From positions 1 to 24,374 of the forward strand of contig JAJZGN010000002.1 of NCBI GenBank assembly GCA_021798435.1: a DNA stretch of 24,374 bases, given 5' to 3'. This DNA comes from a bacterium. Lineage in GTDB: Bacteria; Chloroflexota; Dormibacteria; Aeolococcales; Bog-877. Under the pieces are notes generated by a model that saw only the letters and a list, made by a program, of their open reading frames with translations, was not told the DNA's origin and did not search any database. Positions 22,601 to 24,374 of the stretch are shown in pieces (the stretch's first letter is position 1; every line of letters starts with the position of its first letter). The translations under genes were made by a program, and so were the position numbers.

Positions 22601-22975
22601 ACCGGACCCCATCCGGTGGAGCTGCTGCGTCCCCGGCTGGCCGTCCTGGGTGCCGTCCGGCTACAGGAGGCGCGGGCCGCTGAGCCTGGGGCCAGGCTCA
22701 CGGTGCTGGGGCTGGTGATCACCCGGCAGGCTCCCCCCTCGGCGCACGGGATGCGGTTCTTCACCCTGGCGGATGAGACCGGACACCTGGACCTGGTGAT
22801 CCCGCCTGAGGTGCATCGCCGGCACCGTCAGCTGGCCCATCACCGACCCCTGATCTGCGCCACCGGGGTGATGCGGGCGGTGGACGGGGTGGTGAGCATG
22901 GCGGTGGAGCGGCTGCTGGCACTGCCCGAGGACGCGGCCAGCGCGGCTCCTACCGCGTCTCACGACTACCACTGA
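19691..22975 (+). CDS. dnaE2: DnaE2/ImuC error-prone DNA polymerase III alpha subunit
   Basis: At 1094 residues this matches the usual DnaE2 length, shorter than replicative DnaE. The order is PHP domain (about 1-270), C-family palm and fingers, helix-hairpin region, and a C-terminal OB fold (about 985-1080, LTVLGLVITRQ to GHLDLVIP). Catalytic aspartates are intact: D431 and D433 in PDIDIDV, and D588 in KIDLLGLRTLS. The PHP metal site is lost: SECWARSYFSFLEGAS (7-22) has W10 and R12 in place of the two histidines, and VDRGGLYG has R44-G45 where HD is expected. DnaE2 performs translesion synthesis with ImuA and ImuB and is a main source of damage-induced mutation. ATG 19691 lacks a ribosome site. 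The last 26 bp overlap the convergent transporter gene. Confidence 0.95.
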   Translation: MGPVPFSECWARSYFSFLEGASSPEALVERARELEMPAIGLVDRGGLYGAVRLVRAARRLGVRAMVGAELDLHGGGRLAVLAPDRTAYQQLCRAVSRAQLAGVKGAPRLCLEGLDEVLGRAAGAAEAGQRDARRPAGLSERIRRDSRTRLAAEHWVRAADLDRCVFLLGGPHSPLSRALSRGEWSVAREALATLQAQLEPKNLYLCLQHHLHPGDDWLAAETAALAAELGVAVMASAQPRYARTGDGRLLDVLTSIRHGCTLEEAAASGLLLPNHEYWMRDGAGLAELLPNPEALVGASELASRADLEMDFRHSRFPGLRLPPGVDPDLRLRQLCEEGIPSRYPGPREAVDARLAHELEVIGSCHLAEFFLIVAELMEFARREGIPAQGRGSAADSLAAYLLGITRVDPLAHNLLFERFLHEGMESTPDIDIDVSTTHRERLIQHVYDTYGEERTGMVCTVITFRLRLALRQVGAALGIPDRLLEQLAKAVDRDVEGEGGATLVERLLAVASRAPSEAMSAREWRQFAELVDQVVGVPRHLSIHVGGMLVTGEPLWDIAPLERATRAGRVVVQFDKDDVEDLGLIKIDLLGLRTLSAVEEALTELERVGEVRPDLDRLDLADPEVYEMCSRADTVGVFQIESRAQQQTLPRARPREFNDLVVEVAIIRPGPMQGKAVHPYLRRRQGQEPVRYLHPRLEPILRDTLGVILYQEQIIEIAMSLAGFSAARADRFRRAMNRHRSREEMDSLGAEFLAGCGAQGVEDEIGAELFAAVRGFAEFGFCRSHAAAFARTAYETAWLRLHHPEAYLVGLLNLQPMGFYHPSVLVDDARRHGVVVLPVDVNHSASRCRVERKGSGLAVRLGFNYVKGVGEVWGERLDAHRRRGEYRTPEEFWLRTRLSREAMGALVLVGALDGFAVPRRELLWRLRGIEDEIESSGQPWLLPLPAPPPALPPMTPEERLATDYRFLGLSTGPHPVELLRPRLAVLGAVRLQEARAAEPGARLTVLGLVITRQAPPSAHGMRFFTLADETGHLDLVIPPEVHRRHRQLAHHRPLICATGVMRAVDGVVSMAVERLLALPEDAASAAPTASHDYH

Positions 22976-23909
22976 CGACCGGACGCCCCAGCCAGGCGGC
23001 CACCGTGCCGGCCCCTGCCACCATCAGGATTCCGTACACGCCGGCCACTGCGGCTGCCCGGGGCAGCACCGCCACGGCCACCGCGATCGCCACCCCGAAC
23101 TCCCGGATCGCCACCGGGAAACCCACCGCCGTCGCCGTTCGTCGAGGGAGGGAGAGCGCCCGCCCAAGCCCCCATCCCAGAGCGCCTCCGGTCAGGAGCA
23201 CCGCGCCCGCCAGCAGGACGATGGGTAGGAGCGTGGCGGAGAGGAGGGCCGGCCGCGCCGGGCCCATGCCTGCCAGGACCACCAGGACCAGGCAGGCGGC
23301 ACTGAGATCGAGGAAGTGGTGGCGGTACCGGGCCAGCCCGGGGAACCGGAATCGGAGTACGACCCCCGCCACCAGCGGCACCAGTACCGACAGTGAGAGC
23401 TCACCGACCAGGGAGAGGGGGTTGAACCGTGCGGTCCCACCGAGGGACACCCCGAGCCAGACGGGTACGAGAATAGTGGCCAGGGCAAGTGAGCCGGCCA
23501 TGATCGAGGTCGCCAGCGCCGCGTCGCCTCCCGCCACCGCGGCCATCAGGCCGCTGGTGATCTCTGCGGGGGCGACGGCGCAGATCACCATTCCCGATGC
23601 CAGTTCACGGCTGGGGATCGCCCTGCTTACCACGACGGCCAGGCCCGGCAGGACGGTCCATTGGAGGAGCAGCGCTGCGCCCACCAGGTGAACCCGCCGA
23701 GCCGCCGCCCGGAAGTCCGTGGGCGTCAGGTTCAGGGACACCCCGAGAACCTGCCCTGCCAGAAGGACCGGAACGTTAGGCACCATCGCGGCGGAAGTGG
23801 CGGGCAGTGCCAGCCCGATCGCCACCGCCAGCACGGCCCAGGGCAGAAGCCGGTGGCGCACCGGGTGGAGAGTACGGGCAGCCAGCCGCCACCGCCTGAG
23901 GGGTGTCAC
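22950..23909 (-). CDS. Bile acid:sodium symporter (SBF/BASS) family transporter
   Basis: This membrane protein of about 319 residues has 9-10 hydrophobic segments. The segment MVICAVAPAEITSGLMAAVAGGDAALATSIMAGSLALATILVP follows the BASS/ACR3 family core (APxxxTS...ArGdvaLsv). Later, FPVAIREFGVAIAVAVAVLP corresponds to the second crossover region, where BASS members have E-x-G-x-(Q/E)-N; here it reads REFGVAIA, without the polar pair, so ion coupling may differ. Substrates of bacterial members vary (bile acids, pantoate, other organic anions) and cannot be assigned. GTG 23909 is chosen because further upstream translation is Pro/Arg/His-rich and non-coding in look. CATAGT lies 6 bases before it. 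The 3' end overlaps dnaE2, and a GAF-like gene ends 26 bp upstream on the same strand. Confidence 0.75.
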   Translation of the reverse strand: MTPLRRWRLAARTLHPVRHRLLPWAVLAVAIGLALPATSAAMVPNVPVLLAGQVLGVSLNLTPTDFRAAARRVHLVGAALLLQWTVLPGLAVVVSRAIPSRELASGMVICAVAPAEITSGLMAAVAGGDAALATSIMAGSLALATILVPVWLGVSLGGTARFNPLSLVGELSLSVLVPLVAGVVLRFRFPGLARYRHHFLDLSAACLVLVVLAGMGPARPALLSATLLPIVLLAGAVLLTGGALGWGLGRALSLPRRTATAVGFPVAIREFGVAIAVAVAVLPRAAAVAGVYGILMVAGAGTVAAWLGRPVVSGSRETR

Positions 23910-23935
23910 GCGGCCACTATGCCGCCCCCGGGGGC

Positions 23936-24374
23936 TCAGCGCGCTGGGTCGGGACTGATCTTCGGGGCCGGCGACGGCATCCTGGCGCGCGGCGGCTCGG
24001 CGGAGCCTCGGCGCAGCCAGTGCAGTTGGCGCATGGCCGCATCCAGGTCGGCGCTGGTGAAGGGGGTCCGGCGGTGCCGAAGGAGCACCACTCGCGACTG
24101 GTCGGCGGCCCCGGCCGCAACGGGGATGACGATGATGGATTCGACGGCGACGCTGGCCCGGGCCTGGGCCCGGCCCGACGGCGGGGTGGTCCACATGATC
24201 GCGCGGCCGCTCGATCCCGCCCGCCGCCAGAGGTCCCGGACCGTCCGGGTGGGGCGGTACTGCTCCCCGGGGTGGCTGGCCAGAACGGCCATGTCGGCGC
24301 CCAGCAACGCGGCGTGGTCGGCCCGCGCGGCGTGAGCGAGCCGCTGGAGCAGCGCCGGGGCCCCCACCAGATCG
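23936..24374 (-). CDS. Partial GAF-like domain protein (5' end outside window)
   Basis: The frame runs in from the window edge and ends at TGA 23936-23938, so about 145 C-terminal residues are visible. The pattern is LLQRLAHAARADHAALLGAD, a strand with HPGEQY, a helical middle, SVAVESIIVIPVAAG, then SRVVLLRHRRTPFTSADLDAA and a final helix. This resembles a GAF sensor domain (ligand-binding alpha/beta fold), in which the strand ...IPV... and FTxxDL are typical. No kinase, cyclase or DNA-binding domain follows, and the protein ends in a Pro/Arg-rich tail. The start may be outside the window; GTG 24367 is a possible internal start. It precedes the BASS-type transporter by 26 bp, so the two may be co-transcribed. 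The assignment is by pattern only. Confidence 0.45.
   Translation of the reverse strand, partial: DLVGAPALLQRLAHAARADHAALLGADMAVLASHPGEQYRPTRTVRDLWRRAGSSGRAIMWTTPPSGRAQARASVAVESIIVIPVAAGAADQSRVVLLRHRRTPFTSADLDAAMRQLHWLRRGSAEPPRARMPSPAPKISPDPAR

Overview
The window comes from a very GC-rich bacterial chromosome with closely packed genes. Many genes start at GTG or TTG, overlap by 1-4 bases, or overlap at their 3' ends. The two SOS boxes read GAAC-N4-GTTC, the LexA box type of Gram-positive bacteria. The window also holds an AdnAB-like helicase-nuclease pair, an ImuA/ImuB/DnaE2 mutasome with a DUF6504-like protein, and an HU protein. Together these point to Actinomycetota or a nearby high-GC lineage such as Dormibacterota or Chloroflexota. 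The sequence alone does not decide between them. No rRNA, tRNA, CRISPR array or intact mobile element was found.

Layout. 1-565: 3' end of pyruvate phosphate dikinase (+). 566-1206: a gene-free stretch with a weak hairpin, a diverged short repeat and a long imperfect inverted repeat. 1207-2643: aldehyde dehydrogenase (-), divergent from a TetR regulator (+, about 2897-3622). The 253 bp between them hold divergent promoter signals, a 13-bp inverted repeat and a possible 30-codon leader ORF. 3619-9848: an AdnA/AddB-like and an AdnB/AddA-like helicase-nuclease, joined to each other and to the TetR gene by stop/start overlaps. 9835-11560 (-): HU-family protein, SDR/NDUFA9-like oxidoreductase and SCP2-like lipid-binding protein. 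11732-13955 (+): imuA, imuB and a DUF6504-like gene behind a LexA box. 14012-15985: ftsH. 15992-19628 (-): CHAD protein, ParA-like ATPase and MFS transporter. 19691-22975 (+): dnaE2 behind a second LexA box. 22950-24374 (-): a bile acid:sodium symporter family transporter and a partial GAF-like protein.

How the genes fit together. The core is a DNA-damage island. AdnAB-type enzymes resect double-strand breaks. ImuA-ImuB-DnaE2 carries out error-prone translesion synthesis: DnaE2 keeps its polymerase aspartates, while ImuB has lost its catalytic acids but keeps a clamp-binding-like motif. The boxes before imuA (GAACGGATGTTCGT) and dnaE2 (GAACAGATGTTCGT) differ at one base, so the two transcription units, 6 kb apart, are probably induced together. 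The dnaE2 box also lies upstream of the divergent CHAD gene. The least familiar unit is the CHAD-ParA pair, joined by TGATG, which could link polyphosphate binding to a positioning ATPase. That is inference.
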